Assembly: GCA_015472025.1 (NCBI GenBank)
Contig: BNHL01000001.1
Location: forward strand, 4,142,001 to 4,206,000
DNA length: 64,000 nt
Source: Cytophagales bacterium WSM2-2
Lineage (GTDB): Bacteria > Bacteroidota > Bacteroidia > Cytophagales > Cyclobacteriaceae
Direction of reading: 5' to 3'
Shown here: positions 8,780-18,199 of the stretch, one piece after another
Layout of the letters: each line of letters opens with the position of its first letter
Numbering within the stretch: position 1 is the stretch's first letter
Notes under the pieces: model-generated
The model's input: the letters and a program-made list of their open reading frames with translations, nothing else
Told to the model about the DNA's origin: nothing
The model's database searches: none
Translations under genes and position numbers: made by a program

Positions 8780-9562
8780 ATGCAATTTTCCGCCTCAGCC
8801 AGCTTAAGACCCTATGTGAAAGGGTACACGGTGATTACTGTAGACCAGGATATTATAAATGAGGTGTTTTACCCAAGCGGGTATGTTGACTTTGCCGTTA
8901 ACATTTCCGGTGGAAGCGCCATTACGATAATCAACGGTCGCTCTATTGACATGCCGAACGTAGAAGTGTTGGGGCACCTGACAATGCCCACACGTCTTAC
9001 CGTTGCCAGGGGCATGTCTGTATTGATTGCACGCATCTATCCCTATGCTACACAGCTTTTTTTCCCGAATCCTGTTTCCGATTTCACCAACAACTCGATC
9101 GACCTCAGTGATATACGGAAAGATGATTCAAACCAATTCTATGAGCAGTTGATGCAGGGCCGGACTATTGAAGAGAAAGTTATGGCGCTGGATGATTTCC
9201 TTTTAGACAGACTCAAGCAGAACGAAAAGCTTTTGACAAAGGCCAACTTTCTTGCCCAGATGTGCAACCGGATTTGTGCCGAAGGTGATGCCTTCGATAT
9301 CAGACGCCTTGCTGAGAATTACGGCTTTTCGGAAAGGTATATTCAGAAGTTGTTCAATAATGTGGTCGGCCTTTCACCACGGGAGTTTTTCACCGTTCAG
9401 CGATTCAACAAAAGCCTGGAGCTCATCCGGACTTCACAAGCACAGCTAACATCGATTGCATATGACTGTGGCTACTATGACCAGGCGCACTTTATTAAAG
9501 AGTTCCGGAAGTTCACCGGCATCACTCCATCTGAGGCACGGCCTTCGCTCTCCGTTGGATGA
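8780..9562 (+). CDS. AraC family transcriptional regulator with DUF6597-like N-terminus
   Basis: A 260-residue regulator. The N-terminus (MQFSASASLRPYVKGYTVI) matches the style of regulators in which a small beta-rich domain begins with a PSxxLxPYVKxY motif. The C-terminus has the AraC helix-turn-helix (FDIRRLAENYGFSERYIQKL and a second helix pair through YYDQAHFIKEFRKFTGITP). It is divergent from the M43 protease gene and convergent with an NTF2-like gene. The protease is the nearest possible target. Ligand unknown. Confidence 0.87.
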   Translation: MQFSASASLRPYVKGYTVITVDQDIINEVFYPSGYVDFAVNISGGSAITIINGRSIDMPNVEVLGHLTMPTRLTVARGMSVLIARIYPYATQLFFPNPVSDFTNNSIDLSDIRKDDSNQFYEQLMQGRTIEEKVMALDDFLLDRLKQNEKLLTKANFLAQMCNRICAEGDAFDIRRLAENYGFSERYIQKLFNNVVGLSPREFFTVQRFNKSLELIRTSQAQLTSIAYDCGYYDQAHFIKEFRKFTGITPSEARPSLSVG

Positions 9563-9571
9563 GTTTAAGAG

Positions 9572-9616
9572 AAGGCAGGCATTCCTAATAGAATCCTAAT
9601 CAGCAACGCCTGCCTT
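9572..9616. terminator. Bidirectional terminator between convergent genes
   Basis: A perfect 9-bp inverted repeat (9572-9580 with 9608-9616, loop of 27) lies between the ends of the convergent AraC and NTF2-like genes. T-tracts are weak on both sides, so it may act in both directions or only protect 3' ends. Confidence 0.5.
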
Positions 9617-9620
9617 AAAA

Positions 9621-10076
9621 TCACTTCACTAGTTCGCGATTACTACTGAACATATCGCGATACATCTTCCAGCCGTCTTTTGTTTTCTTCCAGAGTACCA
9701 GGATCTTTCCGCTGTCGACTTGTTTGCCGTTGAGATCAAACAGGTCGAAGAGCGTTTCTTCGGTGACGTATTCTACGCCATCACCATATACATTGACAAG
9801 AGTGAATTTGGCACGCAGTTTCGGGTTGTCATTAAAGAACTTTAAGATGGCATCACGACCGCATAAAAGAGGAGAGTTGGGAGGCAGAAGGCATGCATCT
9901 TCGGTGTATCGGCTCAAAATAGATCCGTCTCCTTTGATCACCAGATCAGAGTAGATGGCATTACTCGCTTCAATTGCCTTTCGTGCTTCTGCGAGCAGCG
10001 TATTCTGTCTTGACTGTGCGTAACACACACATGAAGCGACAATAAGTAGTAAACTGGATAACCTGATTTTTTTCAT
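9621..10076 (-). CDS. Exported NTF2-like / SnoaL-like (DUF4440-type) protein
   Basis: A 151-residue protein with a signal peptide ending near CYAQS (about 22). The rest has the NTF2-like cone fold pattern: helix with IEASNAIYSDLVIKGDGSILSRYTEDACLLPPNSPLLCGRDAILKFF, then alternating strands ending in LVLWKKTKDGWKMYRDMF. Such domains bind or turn over small ligands, and exported single-domain forms in Bacteroidota mostly have no assigned function. The gene is monocistronic and converges on the AraC gene. Confidence 0.8.
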   Translation of the reverse strand: MKKIRLSSLLLIVASCVCYAQSRQNTLLAEARKAIEASNAIYSDLVIKGDGSILSRYTEDACLLPPNSPLLCGRDAILKFFNDNPKLRAKFTLVNVYGDGVEYVTEETLFDLFDLNGKQVDSGKILVLWKKTKDGWKMYRDMFSSNRELVK

Positions 10077-10276
10077 AAGCTGTATTGTTTATTTCAACAA
10101 ATGAAGCAAGCAGTAGTAATCTGGAATTGTATGATAACGAACAATGCAAGACAGGTACGCCATATAAGGTTCATACAAAAAAATATTGAATTAGTCCAGT
10201 GGCATCTGGGGCAAAGTCCCATTGTTGAAATTTGAATCATTCGTTAAATTGAGATAATTGGCGGGTCCTTTTTTTA

Positions 10277-13200
10277 ATGTTCTATTTTATGACCTTGCTT
10301 GACACCAAGGGTGCTTTGCCTGGTGAGCGCCAAAATTTAATTGATCAAACCAGGCTCATGAGAATTTCATTTGTGTTCATCCTACTGGTAATTGCAATTT
10401 CAATTGCAGGATTACTCGGCTGGGGTTTTGATATTCTATTTCTCATCCGTCCGGTTGCGGGAGCCGCGGCCATGAATCCATTGACTTCTGTTAATTTCAT
10501 CCTCTTTGCAGGAGGTGTGTTTTTAACACTTCGTGCATCAAAGTCAAACATCGTACTGGTTGTGATTGCCGTGGTATGCTTCTGTTGCACCTACAAACTG
10601 CTCGATTTGTTATTGGGCTTTTCATTTCACATCGATCAGGTACTTTTTAAAGACAAAATCAATGCGGATGCCTTTAGTCACATTCCAAGTCGAATGGCAG
10701 TGAATACTTGCGTCAACTTTATGGTTTTAAGTTTTTGTTTGTTGTCAGTTAGGTTCGATCATAGAGCCAGGGTTCATCAGATCGCGGCATTGCCGGTCAT
10801 TATTTCTGCGGGTTTTGCTATTCTGGGTTACCTATATAAAGTGCCTGAGTTCTTTGGTGGATTGCCTTATTTTCCGATGGCGCCAGTCACAGCGGTATCA
10901 TTCGTTCTGCTGGCCTCGAGTATTCTGCTGTTAAGACCGGGCGAAGGCATTATCGGTGAGTTTACAGGTACGTACTCCGGCAGACTTGCTACTCGCTACC
11001 TGATGCCGCTGGTCGTTGTTCTTCCTGTTTTCGTTGGTTATATCAGGATGTGGGGACACTGGCGTTCGTTGTTTTCAACCGAGTTTGGTGTGACTATGAT
11101 CATTGCCACCTTTACTACTGCCTTTGCTGTTATTGTGTGGCAAGCGGTGGCTGTTCTCAACCGGAGAGACAGGCTTAAAGAAAAATACGAAGAGGAGCTT
11201 CGGATACTCAATAAAGAAGTGAATGCGGCCAATGAAGAAATGGCAACACTCAACGAAGAAATGACTGCTTCAAATGAAGAATTGCTTTCCAGCAATGAGG
11301 AGCTAACGATCATCAACGAGCGGCTGGAGGAGGCTAATCAAACCATAGCGAAACAGAAAGATGAGCAGCTGAACCGCGTACTTGATTCAAGTAACGATGC
11401 GATATGGTCTTTCGATCTTACCGGGCATGGTGAAAACTACTTGAGCCGGTCGGCAGAGAAAATCTACGGTGAACCCCTGACGCAACTTATTCAACGGCCT
11501 TATTTTTGGCTTGAGTATCTGCATCCCGATGACAAACAGATCAAAGAGGAGAGTCAGGAGCGACTGAAGCAATCCGGATTTACAGAATGCACCTATCGGA
11601 TCATATTGTCGGATGGTATTCACTGGATGCACGACCGGCTTAGGCTGATCCGTGACAAAGACGGCAAGGATATACGGTTGGAGGGAATAGCTTCGGATGT
11701 TACGGAGATCAAAAAGCAGGAATACGAGCTTCATCTTCAGCGGGAAAACCTGGACATCATTTTCAGCAATTCAACCGACCACTTTATCCTGATCGATGCC
11801 GAAAGAAAGATTGTATTCTTCAACAGGACGTATGAGCGGTTCTCGATTGACGTGGTTGGAATACGGCCACGCCCTGGAATGCACTTCCTGGATGTTATTC
11901 CGCCTAACCGGAGAGAGGCTTCCTCGGCTTTGATGGATCGTGCCATGAAAGGAGAGACTATTTCAACGGAAGCCAAAGTGACCGGCTCGCTGGTCAAGTA
12001 TTACCACGCAAGATATATGCCAGTGATACAAGACGGAAAAGTGACGCACGTCACCATCTGTTCCACTGACATCACTGAAAGAAAAGCGCAAGAGGTGCAA
12101 CTGGCTGAATCGGAAGCTAACCTTCGAAGTATCGTGAACTCGACCCTGGACGGGTTTTTATTGCTGAACAGCGACTGCGAGATCATAGCCGTGAACGACA
12201 GCTACCGCGAAATGATGACAGGCATTCTCGGCAATTTCCGCGTAGGAAGATCCATTTTCGAATTACTTCCGGAGGAGCGTCATACTGTTTTCCAGGAATA
12301 CCTCGACCGGGTGAGGGAGGGTCACACGGTCAAATACCATGCGAGCAGGCAGAAAGATAGTCTGCGAAAGTGGTTCGATGTAACGATGACACCTGTGCAG
12401 ACTGATAAAGAAGAATTCCTGGGATATTGTATCACAACACACGACATCACTGCCGAAAAGCAAGCGGAGGAAGCTATTCGCGCCAGTGAAGAAAGATACC
12501 GGGCCCTGGTGGAATACAGCAATGATGTGACCAGTATTATTGACTTCAATGGGAATGTATTGTTCACGAGTACAAATATTTCACGCATTTTAGGATATGA
12601 AGGGCTTGTTGCCTACGAAAATATTATTCACCCTGACGATCGCGAACTGTTTGAACGGAGCCTTGCCTCGTTTGCGAATACTCCCGGGAAGTCTTTTCCT
12701 TCCACCATTCGCGTGATGCACAAAGACGGTAACTGGCGCTGGATGGAAGGGATGTCATCCAATTTGTCTCATATACCTTCCATCAAGGGAATTGTTTCCA
12801 CGCACCACGATATTACCGAGAAGCGGATGATCGAGGAAAAACTTGATCAAAATCAATACTTCCTTGATAAGGCAGCCGAGGCAGCCAACATTGGCTATTG
12901 GACTTCCGAGCCAGATACGGAAAATGGCAGAGTAACCTGGTCGCAGGAGGTCTATTCGATATTTGAAATGGACACAAATGAGTTTGACGGAAAGGCTTCG
13001 TCTTTCTATCAATTGGTGCATCCGGAAGACCGGGAGAAGGTGGCAGAGGTGGCACGGATTTCTTTGCATGAGGGACAGATATACAACGTAGACCATCGCA
13101 TCCAGTTGAAAAATGGCAGATCCAAATGGGTGAATGAACGCGCCAGAATCCTGAGAAATGAAAAAGGCGAGCCTACACTGATGGTGGGAATTGTTCAAGA

Positions 13201-14359
13201 TATCAACGACCGTAAAATTATTGAACAAGTGCTGCGTGAATACAATGACCGCCACGAAATCCTGAACCGCGCCACTAACGATATCATCTGGGACTGGGAT
13301 GTAGTCAAGGATAAATGTGTCTATAACCAAGCCATGCAATCCGTGCTCGGGTATTCCGAAAGTACCATAGAATTGAACATTGAGTGGCTCAGGAAAAAGA
13401 TTCACCCGGACGATCACGACAGGGTAATCGCTGAGGTAAAAGAAGTTTTTGCAAAGCAACTCCTCAACTGGGAGTCATCCTATCGCTACCTGAATTCATC
13501 CGGGGCTTACCTGTACATTCACGACAGGGCCTATGTTGTCTACGGCAAAAATGGAGAGGCGCTGCGGATGATCGGGGCGATGCAGGATACCACCGAACTG
13601 ACTGAGTACCGCGTGGGTCTGGAGAAAAAAGTTGAGGAGCGGACACGTGAACTGAATGCAGCGCTTCAGAAAGAAAAGGATTTGGTGACCATGCAGAAGC
13701 GTTTTGTCTCGATGGCTTCGCATGAATTCCGGACTCCGTTATCTACTATTGTACTTGCCGCAGGGTTTATAAAGAAATATAGGAACAAACTCACAGCTGA
13801 AGAGATTAACAAGAAACTGGAAAGTGTTGAAAGGCAGGTGAACCACATGACCTATTTGCTTGATGATGTGCTTACCATTGGCAAAGGCGAAGCGGGAACT
13901 ATCAAGGTGAAACTGGGTACCCTGCAAGTAAAAGAACTGGTGGAGACGTTGGTAGCAGATGTAACCAATAGCCAGGGCAAGTCGCATAAAGTTAATCTCC
14001 GGTTGAAGTTGGATAAAGCGACTATTCAATCGGATGAAGGCCTGATAAGGAACATCCTGATCAATTTGTTATCGAACGCGATCAAATATTCACCGCAAGC
14101 GAAACAGGTAAACTTGTTTGTTACCCTTGAGCAAGACCTGGAAATCCGGGTACAGGATTTTGGGTTGGGAATTGCACCCAACGACATTGAGAGGCTCTTC
14201 GAACCTTTCTTCCGCGGTGGAAACATCAGCGCGATCTCAGGCACTGGCCTGGGCTTATCCATTGTGAAGAAAGCGATTGACCTGCTTGGGGGTACTATAA
14301 AAGTCAGTAGCAAACTGGGTGAGGGAACTGAATTTCTGGTGAAACTACCTCTGCTCTGA
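10277..14359 (+). CDS. Membrane-anchored histidine kinase with six PAS domains
   Basis: A 1360-residue sensor kinase. The first ~310 residues form an integral-membrane sensor with about eight hydrophobic helices. A Glu/Asn-rich coiled coil (NEEMATLNEEMTASNEELLS) follows at about 315-360. Six PAS/PAC modules then run to about residue 1110, each ending in a DITE/DVTE-like segment. The kinase core has HisKA with SMASHEFRTPL, an N box (NLLSNAIKYSP), and G boxes DFGLGIA and GTGLGLSI. Its stop codon overlaps the start of a lone receiver (TGATG), so it surely phosphorylates that protein. Many PAS domains point to integration of redox, light or small-molecule cues. No cofactor site can be assigned by eye. 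Confidence 0.92.
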   Translation: MFYFMTLLDTKGALPGERQNLIDQTRLMRISFVFILLVIAISIAGLLGWGFDILFLIRPVAGAAAMNPLTSVNFILFAGGVFLTLRASKSNIVLVVIAVVCFCCTYKLLDLLLGFSFHIDQVLFKDKINADAFSHIPSRMAVNTCVNFMVLSFCLLSVRFDHRARVHQIAALPVIISAGFAILGYLYKVPEFFGGLPYFPMAPVTAVSFVLLASSILLLRPGEGIIGEFTGTYSGRLATRYLMPLVVVLPVFVGYIRMWGHWRSLFSTEFGVTMIIATFTTAFAVIVWQAVAVLNRRDRLKEKYEEELRILNKEVNAANEEMATLNEEMTASNEELLSSNEELTIINERLEEANQTIAKQKDEQLNRVLDSSNDAIWSFDLTGHGENYLSRSAEKIYGEPLTQLIQRPYFWLEYLHPDDKQIKEESQERLKQSGFTECTYRIILSDGIHWMHDRLRLIRDKDGKDIRLEGIASDVTEIKKQEYELHLQRENLDIIFSNSTDHFILIDAERKIVFFNRTYERFSIDVVGIRPRPGMHFLDVIPPNRREASSALMDRAMKGETISTEAKVTGSLVKYYHARYMPVIQDGKVTHVTICSTDITERKAQEVQLAESEANLRSIVNSTLDGFLLLNSDCEIIAVNDSYREMMTGILGNFRVGRSIFELLPEERHTVFQEYLDRVREGHTVKYHASRQKDSLRKWFDVTMTPVQTDKEEFLGYCITTHDITAEKQAEEAIRASEERYRALVEYSNDVTSIIDFNGNVLFTSTNISRILGYEGLVAYENIIHPDDRELFERSLASFANTPGKSFPSTIRVMHKDGNWRWMEGMSSNLSHIPSIKGIVSTHHDITEKRMIEEKLDQNQYFLDKAAEAANIGYWTSEPDTENGRVTWSQEVYSIFEMDTNEFDGKASSFYQLVHPEDREKVAEVARISLHEGQIYNVDHRIQLKNGRSKWVNERARILRNEKGEPTLMVGIVQDINDRKIIEQVLREYNDRHEILNRATNDIIWDWDVVKDKCVYNQAMQSVLGYSESTIELNIEWLRKKIHPDDHDRVIAEVKEVFAKQLLNWESSYRYLNSSGAYLYIHDRAYVVYGKNGEALRMIGAMQDTTELTEYRVGLEKKVEERTRELNAALQKEKDLVTMQKRFVSMASHEFRTPLSTIVLAAGFIKKYRNKLTAEEINKKLESVERQVNHMTYLLDDVLTIGKGEAGTIKVKLGTLQVKELVETLVADVTNSQGKSHKVNLRLKLDKATIQSDEGLIRNILINLLSNAIKYSPQAKQVNLFVTLEQDLEIRVQDFGLGIAPNDIERLFEPFFRGGNISAISGTGLGLSIVKKAIDLLGGTIKVSSKLGEGTEFLVKLPLL

Positions 14360-14724
14360 TGAAAAAGAAAATTCTCGTTGTTGACGATACCCCAGATCTT
14401 CTGCAGAGCCTGGAAGAATTACTTCTCATGGAGGGCTATAAAGTTTATGTGGCAACCAACGGAGTTGAAGGATTGAAAGTACTGTCTACCGTTACACCTG
14501 ACCTCATCATTTCCGATTTGCTGATGCCTGAAATGGATGGAGAGAAAATGATCAGTGAACTGAGGCGTGATAAAAAAACAAAGAACATTCCCGTGCTTGT
14601 GTTTTCTGCAAGCCCTTACGATAAAGAAAAACTTGCAAATAATATGGGGGCGGGAGACTTTTTACTGAAACCAAGCACACCTGACATTATATTGGAGGTA
14701 GTCGAGAGACTATTGTCCCAGTAA
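14359..14724 (+). CDS. Single-domain response regulator
   Basis: A 121-residue stand-alone receiver. The acidic pocket is at VVDDTP, the phospho-Asp in LIISDLLMPEMDG (about 53), the conserved Ser/Thr in VLVFSASP and the Lys in DFLLKPS. There is no output domain, so it acts by protein contacts or as a relay intermediate. It overlaps the upstream six-PAS kinase gene by one base (TGATG), indicating translational coupling and a cognate pair. Confidence 0.92.
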   Translation: MKKKILVVDDTPDLLQSLEELLLMEGYKVYVATNGVEGLKVLSTVTPDLIISDLLMPEMDGEKMISELRRDKKTKNIPVLVFSASPYDKEKLANNMGAGDFLLKPSTPDIILEVVERLLSQ

Positions 14725-14790
14725 ACACTATTTGTTTCTGGAATATTCGTTGAGGGAAATTGACAACCGTCACAGGAATCACGACTCACT

Positions 14791-14857
14791 ATTTTGCCAT
14801 TATTTTACCGCCTCTAAAAACACTTCATTGACCTGTTAAGGTCAATCGTGGCAAAAT
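14791..14857. repeat. Nested inverted repeat upstream of the membrane protein/caspase operon
   Basis: Outer arms ATTTTGCCA (14791-14799) and TGGCAAAAT (14849-14857) are perfectly complementary. They enclose an inner perfect 8-bp hairpin, ATTGACCT-GTTA-AGGTCAAT (14827-14846). It lies between the receiver gene and the next operon and could terminate the former or regulate the latter. Confidence 0.55.
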
Positions 14858-14935
14858 AACCATAGTTCAAAGAGAACTCATTTTATGAAGTGGCTGCTGC
14901 CCGTAACTTGTGTTACCACAAACAAAAGGAAGGCC

Positions 14936-16138
14936 ATGGAAACCAGTGAAGTTGAAAAAGAAGTGGAGCCCAAAATCGTTCATCACGTTGATCGTGTGAA
15001 TCTCTACGAGTTTGCTTATGAAAAAGCAGGAAGCGCTAAAGGCGACCCTGACTTGTATGTGTCTTATCTCAACCGGATGCTCAATGGCGACCTGGTCGAA
15101 AATAATTACAGCGGCTTCACTGACGAAGAGAAAAAAGAAAGGATCAAGCAGATAAAAGAACTGGAGGCGCAACTGAAAGAACGTGAAGAACTTAATTCAA
15201 AGGTTGGAGATGAGATAAAAGCGAAAGAAAAAGAAATAGATAAGTACAGGAAAGACCTCCTGCAGATCCGTGAGAAACGATCGAAGGATCCTGAGGTTTT
15301 AAAAAATGAGAGCTTCAGCGTGCTCAAGTTTTCAATCAATCTGTTTCTTCTCTCCATGTTGTCAGTATACCTTTTCTTCTTTTACGTATCGGCAGCCTTT
15401 AAGGCGTTGTATGTCGATTTTGAAGGTATTGCGGAAAGGATAGCTAAAGGTGAAGGGACAGGAAGTATTATGCCGGGGGCTTATGAGTTGGCCGAAGCAC
15501 TTCAATACAACTACCTTCTTTTTGTCGTTCCCTTTGTTTTCTATGCCTTCGGCTGGGCGTTTCACGTCATCCTTCAGATCAAAGACAGAATGAAATTCGT
15601 CTTCCTCTCGTTGTTGATCGCTGTCACATTCACGGTAGATTTTCTATTGGCGATGATCATCAGCAACAATACCGAAAATGCCCGGTCATTGATGGGCTTG
15701 CCTGCGATCTCCTGGAGTCAGAGTCCCACATTCTATATCATTCTGTTCCTGGGATTCATGGTCTATATTATATGGAGCATACTTCTTGACTCGTTGCTGA
15801 GGGAATGGGACAAAAAGGAAATCACTAATAATCTGAAAAAGATTATAAAGCACCTGAACAATGATATCAAGATATTGAAGCCGCGGATTTTTGACGTGTC
15901 TTATATCAAAACCAAGATCCAGGATTACCGCGAGGATGCCAGCACGGTTATGCACGGTAACCTGAAGAAATACATCGACCAGTTTACTTCTGGCTGGATT
16001 GCTTACCTGGCACCTGTGAACCTGAAAGAGGTGAAAGAAAAATGCCTTGTCCTGAAAAAGGAATTTGAAGACAGGAACAACATCAAAAGCGGCATAGTGA
16101 AAGTAACCAGCAAGCGCCCGTTCCTGAACTTCTTCTAA
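14936..16138 (+). CDS. Coiled-coil membrane protein of unknown function, partner of the caspase-like gene
   Basis: About 400 residues that I do not recognise as a named family. From the ATG at 14936 (METSEVEKEVEP) it has a charged N-terminal region, a strongly helical coiled coil (FTDEEKKERIKQIKELEAQL through KYRKDLLQIREKRSKD, about 80-135), then four hydrophobic helices, roughly at FSINLFLLSMLSVYLFFFYV, YLLFVVPFVFYAFGWAF, FVFLSLLIAVTFTVDFLLAM and FYIILFLGFMVYIIWSILL. A second cytoplasmic helical region (KKEITNNLKKIIKHLNNDIK) ends the protein. An earlier in-frame ATG at 14885 would add MKWLLPVTCVTTNKRKA. The later start is preferred because AGGAAGG precedes it. The vWA-caspase gene follows after 20 bp, so the two are probably co-expressed and may form one envelope complex. 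Confidence 0.75.
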   Translation: METSEVEKEVEPKIVHHVDRVNLYEFAYEKAGSAKGDPDLYVSYLNRMLNGDLVENNYSGFTDEEKKERIKQIKELEAQLKEREELNSKVGDEIKAKEKEIDKYRKDLLQIREKRSKDPEVLKNESFSVLKFSINLFLLSMLSVYLFFFYVSAAFKALYVDFEGIAERIAKGEGTGSIMPGAYELAEALQYNYLLFVVPFVFYAFGWAFHVILQIKDRMKFVFLSLLIAVTFTVDFLLAMIISNNTENARSLMGLPAISWSQSPTFYIILFLGFMVYIIWSILLDSLLREWDKKEITNNLKKIIKHLNNDIKILKPRIFDVSYIKTKIQDYREDASTVMHGNLKKYIDQFTSGWIAYLAPVNLKEVKEKCLVLKKEFEDRNNIKSGIVKVTSKRPFLNFF

Positions 16139-16158
16139 ACCACAAACCAGCTATAAGT

Positions 16159-17727
16159 ATGAGAAAATTCATCGCACTTCTGGTCGCGTTGCTGATTGCG
16201 CTTCTCCTATGGTCTTGCAACATGCCCAGGCCCCCAAAAAAGAAAACTGAATTGCGGGCGAAGAATAACTACATCATTTTGCTGGATCTTTCCGACCGTC
16301 TCATCGTTCAGAATGATCAGCCCGAGCGTGACAAGCAGATTATCAAAAACTTGTATTCACTGTTTGAGGAAAAGGTAAAAAAGGAATTGTATATCAAATC
16401 GAGAGACGAGATCCGCGTGGTAATGGCTCCGCAGCGGGGGGTGGATCTGAACCAGAATGTATTTGAAGACAGGCTTTACGTGAATATTTCAAACCTGAAT
16501 ATGGTTGAACGTAAAGGACGGGAAGAGGAGAGAAGAAAAGATTTCTTTGCTAACCTGGATACATTGTATCGCCGGGCTGTCTTCAGTCAACGCCCCATAG
16601 ATTACAATGGCGCTGACATTTGGAAATATTTCTACGAAGACCTGAAGACTGATTACTCGAGGGATAGCCTCACCAACAATTATCTGTTTATCCTCACTGA
16701 CGGATATCCGATTGTAGGCCAGCAAAATAAATTGCTGCAGGTCAAAAATGAATTTCCTGATCTTGAAATTATTTTATTGGAAGCCGCTCCCCGTGAGGCA
16801 GATATGGAATGGGATCATCTGATGAGTATTTGGGAGAACTGGTTTACTACCATTGGAATTAAGAAATACACGCTCGTAAAAAGAAGTTCAATCACTAAAG
16901 AACTCGAACAGATCAGGCAGGCAATAACCCCGGATAGCCGGTTGGTTAAAATGGCCGCTTCGCAGTTCATGGAGTTTAAAAAACCCAAACCAACAGCAGC
17001 GACAGATACATCATTTATGAGATTTTACCGTAATGAAAAGCGGTACGCGTTGGTGGTCGGTAATTCGAAGTACAAACATGTCTCTGCACTACGGAACCCG
17101 GGCAACGATGCGACCGACATGGTAGTAGTTCTTCAGAAAATGAACTTCGAGGTGATCAGCGTTGTCGATGCAACGTATATGGAAATACGAAGCGCTTTTC
17201 TCAAGTTCAACGACAAGCTGATGAATGGCCCACCGGATCACACCGTGGGCCTGGTTTACTATTCAGGACATGGATTGCAGAGTGATGGAGAAAACTACCT
17301 GGTGCCGGTAGATGCAACCATTGAATACAAAGATGACATTCCAAGGGAATGCTTCCCGGTTCAGAAAACTATTCTTGGAAACATGGAACGATCCAATTCT
17401 AGGATGAACATACTTATCCTCGATGCCTGCAGAAATAACGCCTTTCCCCGCATGACCCGAACCTTTGGTGATGGGCTTGCCGAAATGAAAGGAGGAAAAG
17501 GTTCCTTCATTGCTTATTCAACAGCACCCGGTTCTACGGCATCTGATGGTATAGGCAGAAACGGGCTCTACACACAGGAGTTGATAAAAGCGATACAACT
17601 ACCTGGCCTCTCGATCGAACAGGTATTTAAAGAGGTGAGGATAAACGTACTTAGACTCTCCGGTGAACGACAATACACCTGGGATAGCTCGAATATTACA
17701 GGAGAATTTTATTTTAATCTTAATTAA
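16159..17727 (+). CDS. Lipoprotein with vWA-like and caspase (peptidase C14) domains
   Basis: A 522-residue protein with a lipobox (LLWSC, acylated Cys20), so it should sit on a membrane facing the periplasm or outside. Residues about 37-260 resemble a von Willebrand A domain (strand IILLDLSDRL and FILTDGYP, MIDAS-like). Residues about 295-520 are a caspase/metacaspase-like domain beginning RYALVVGNSKY. The catalytic dyad is intact: His371 in YYSGHGLQ and Cys424 in LDACRNN. Such domains cleave after basic or acidic residues or act in signalling and conflict systems. The substrate is unknown. It follows the coiled-coil membrane protein by 20 bp. An extracytoplasmic caspase argues against a classical cytosolic suicide effector. 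Confidence 0.88.
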   Translation: MRKFIALLVALLIALLLWSCNMPRPPKKKTELRAKNNYIILLDLSDRLIVQNDQPERDKQIIKNLYSLFEEKVKKELYIKSRDEIRVVMAPQRGVDLNQNVFEDRLYVNISNLNMVERKGREEERRKDFFANLDTLYRRAVFSQRPIDYNGADIWKYFYEDLKTDYSRDSLTNNYLFILTDGYPIVGQQNKLLQVKNEFPDLEIILLEAAPREADMEWDHLMSIWENWFTTIGIKKYTLVKRSSITKELEQIRQAITPDSRLVKMAASQFMEFKKPKPTAATDTSFMRFYRNEKRYALVVGNSKYKHVSALRNPGNDATDMVVVLQKMNFEVISVVDATYMEIRSAFLKFNDKLMNGPPDHTVGLVYYSGHGLQSDGENYLVPVDATIEYKDDIPRECFPVQKTILGNMERSNSRMNILILDACRNNAFPRMTRTFGDGLAEMKGGKGSFIAYSTAPGSTASDGIGRNGLYTQELIKAIQLPGLSIEQVFKEVRINVLRLSGERQYTWDSSNITGEFYFNLN

Positions 17728-18199
17728 TAATCCCCTGATACCCGGTTCGGACGAGGACAATCGTAGAAGGAAAGCATTACGACAGGAAGAGTGGAGAATG
17801 TCAAGGAGGCAAGTGAAGAGCTTGGCGGCTTTGGGCGAGATTCAAAGTACGAAAGACCACTTTGTTGGGAAATGATTCAAGGTAGAAATTAAAGGAGCAC
17901 CTAAACACGCTATATGTTAGCCTTAACTTGCGTCCTGTTATTACGGGAAGATCGCATGCTATTTCTTGACCGTAAGATATTTGAGTCTTGACGGACGCTC
18001 CGTCAGTACACTCCGATGGTTCGTTAGCTTTTTAGGCTTGTCGACTTTAAGCGAAATAATACCGTAAACTTCCCATCCGTAAAAAGAATTTTTACAAAAG
18101 AATAATTGATTCTTTATACAAGCGATGGAACTGTTATCACAATTTTTTTTCAATTTTGCTTTGCGGGAAAGATAATGTGAGCGATGTCTCAAACACAAA
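17728..18199. other. Gene-poor interval with a short perfect hairpin
   Basis: No convincing gene in 470 bp. A compact hairpin TGACGGA-CGC-TCCGTCA sits at 17989-18005. Short coding-looking stretches near 17790-17885 occur in more than one frame with stops between them, which could be a decayed gene. A minus-strand open frame (17959-18198) lacks recognisable features. Confidence 0.4.

Noticed and set aside
12755-13459. Long minus-strand frame of 234 codons inside the six-PAS kinase
   Set aside because: Fully antisense to a confidently assigned multidomain kinase; a shadow of its codon bias.
16159-17727. Caspase-like gene considered as a known abortive-infection effector
   Set aside because: The lipobox places it outside the cytoplasm, and no nucleotide sensor, reverse transcriptase, gasdermin or other defence partner is adjacent.
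17663-17875. Plus-strand 70-codon frame overlapping the end of the caspase gene
   Set aside because: Out of frame with the caspase domain, low complexity in charge and no recognisable motif. Most of it overlaps coding sequence or the gene-poor gap.
17959-18198. Minus-strand 79-codon frame
   Set aside because: No signal peptide, domain or neighbour support, and it contains the short hairpin at 17989-18005. Likely chance.
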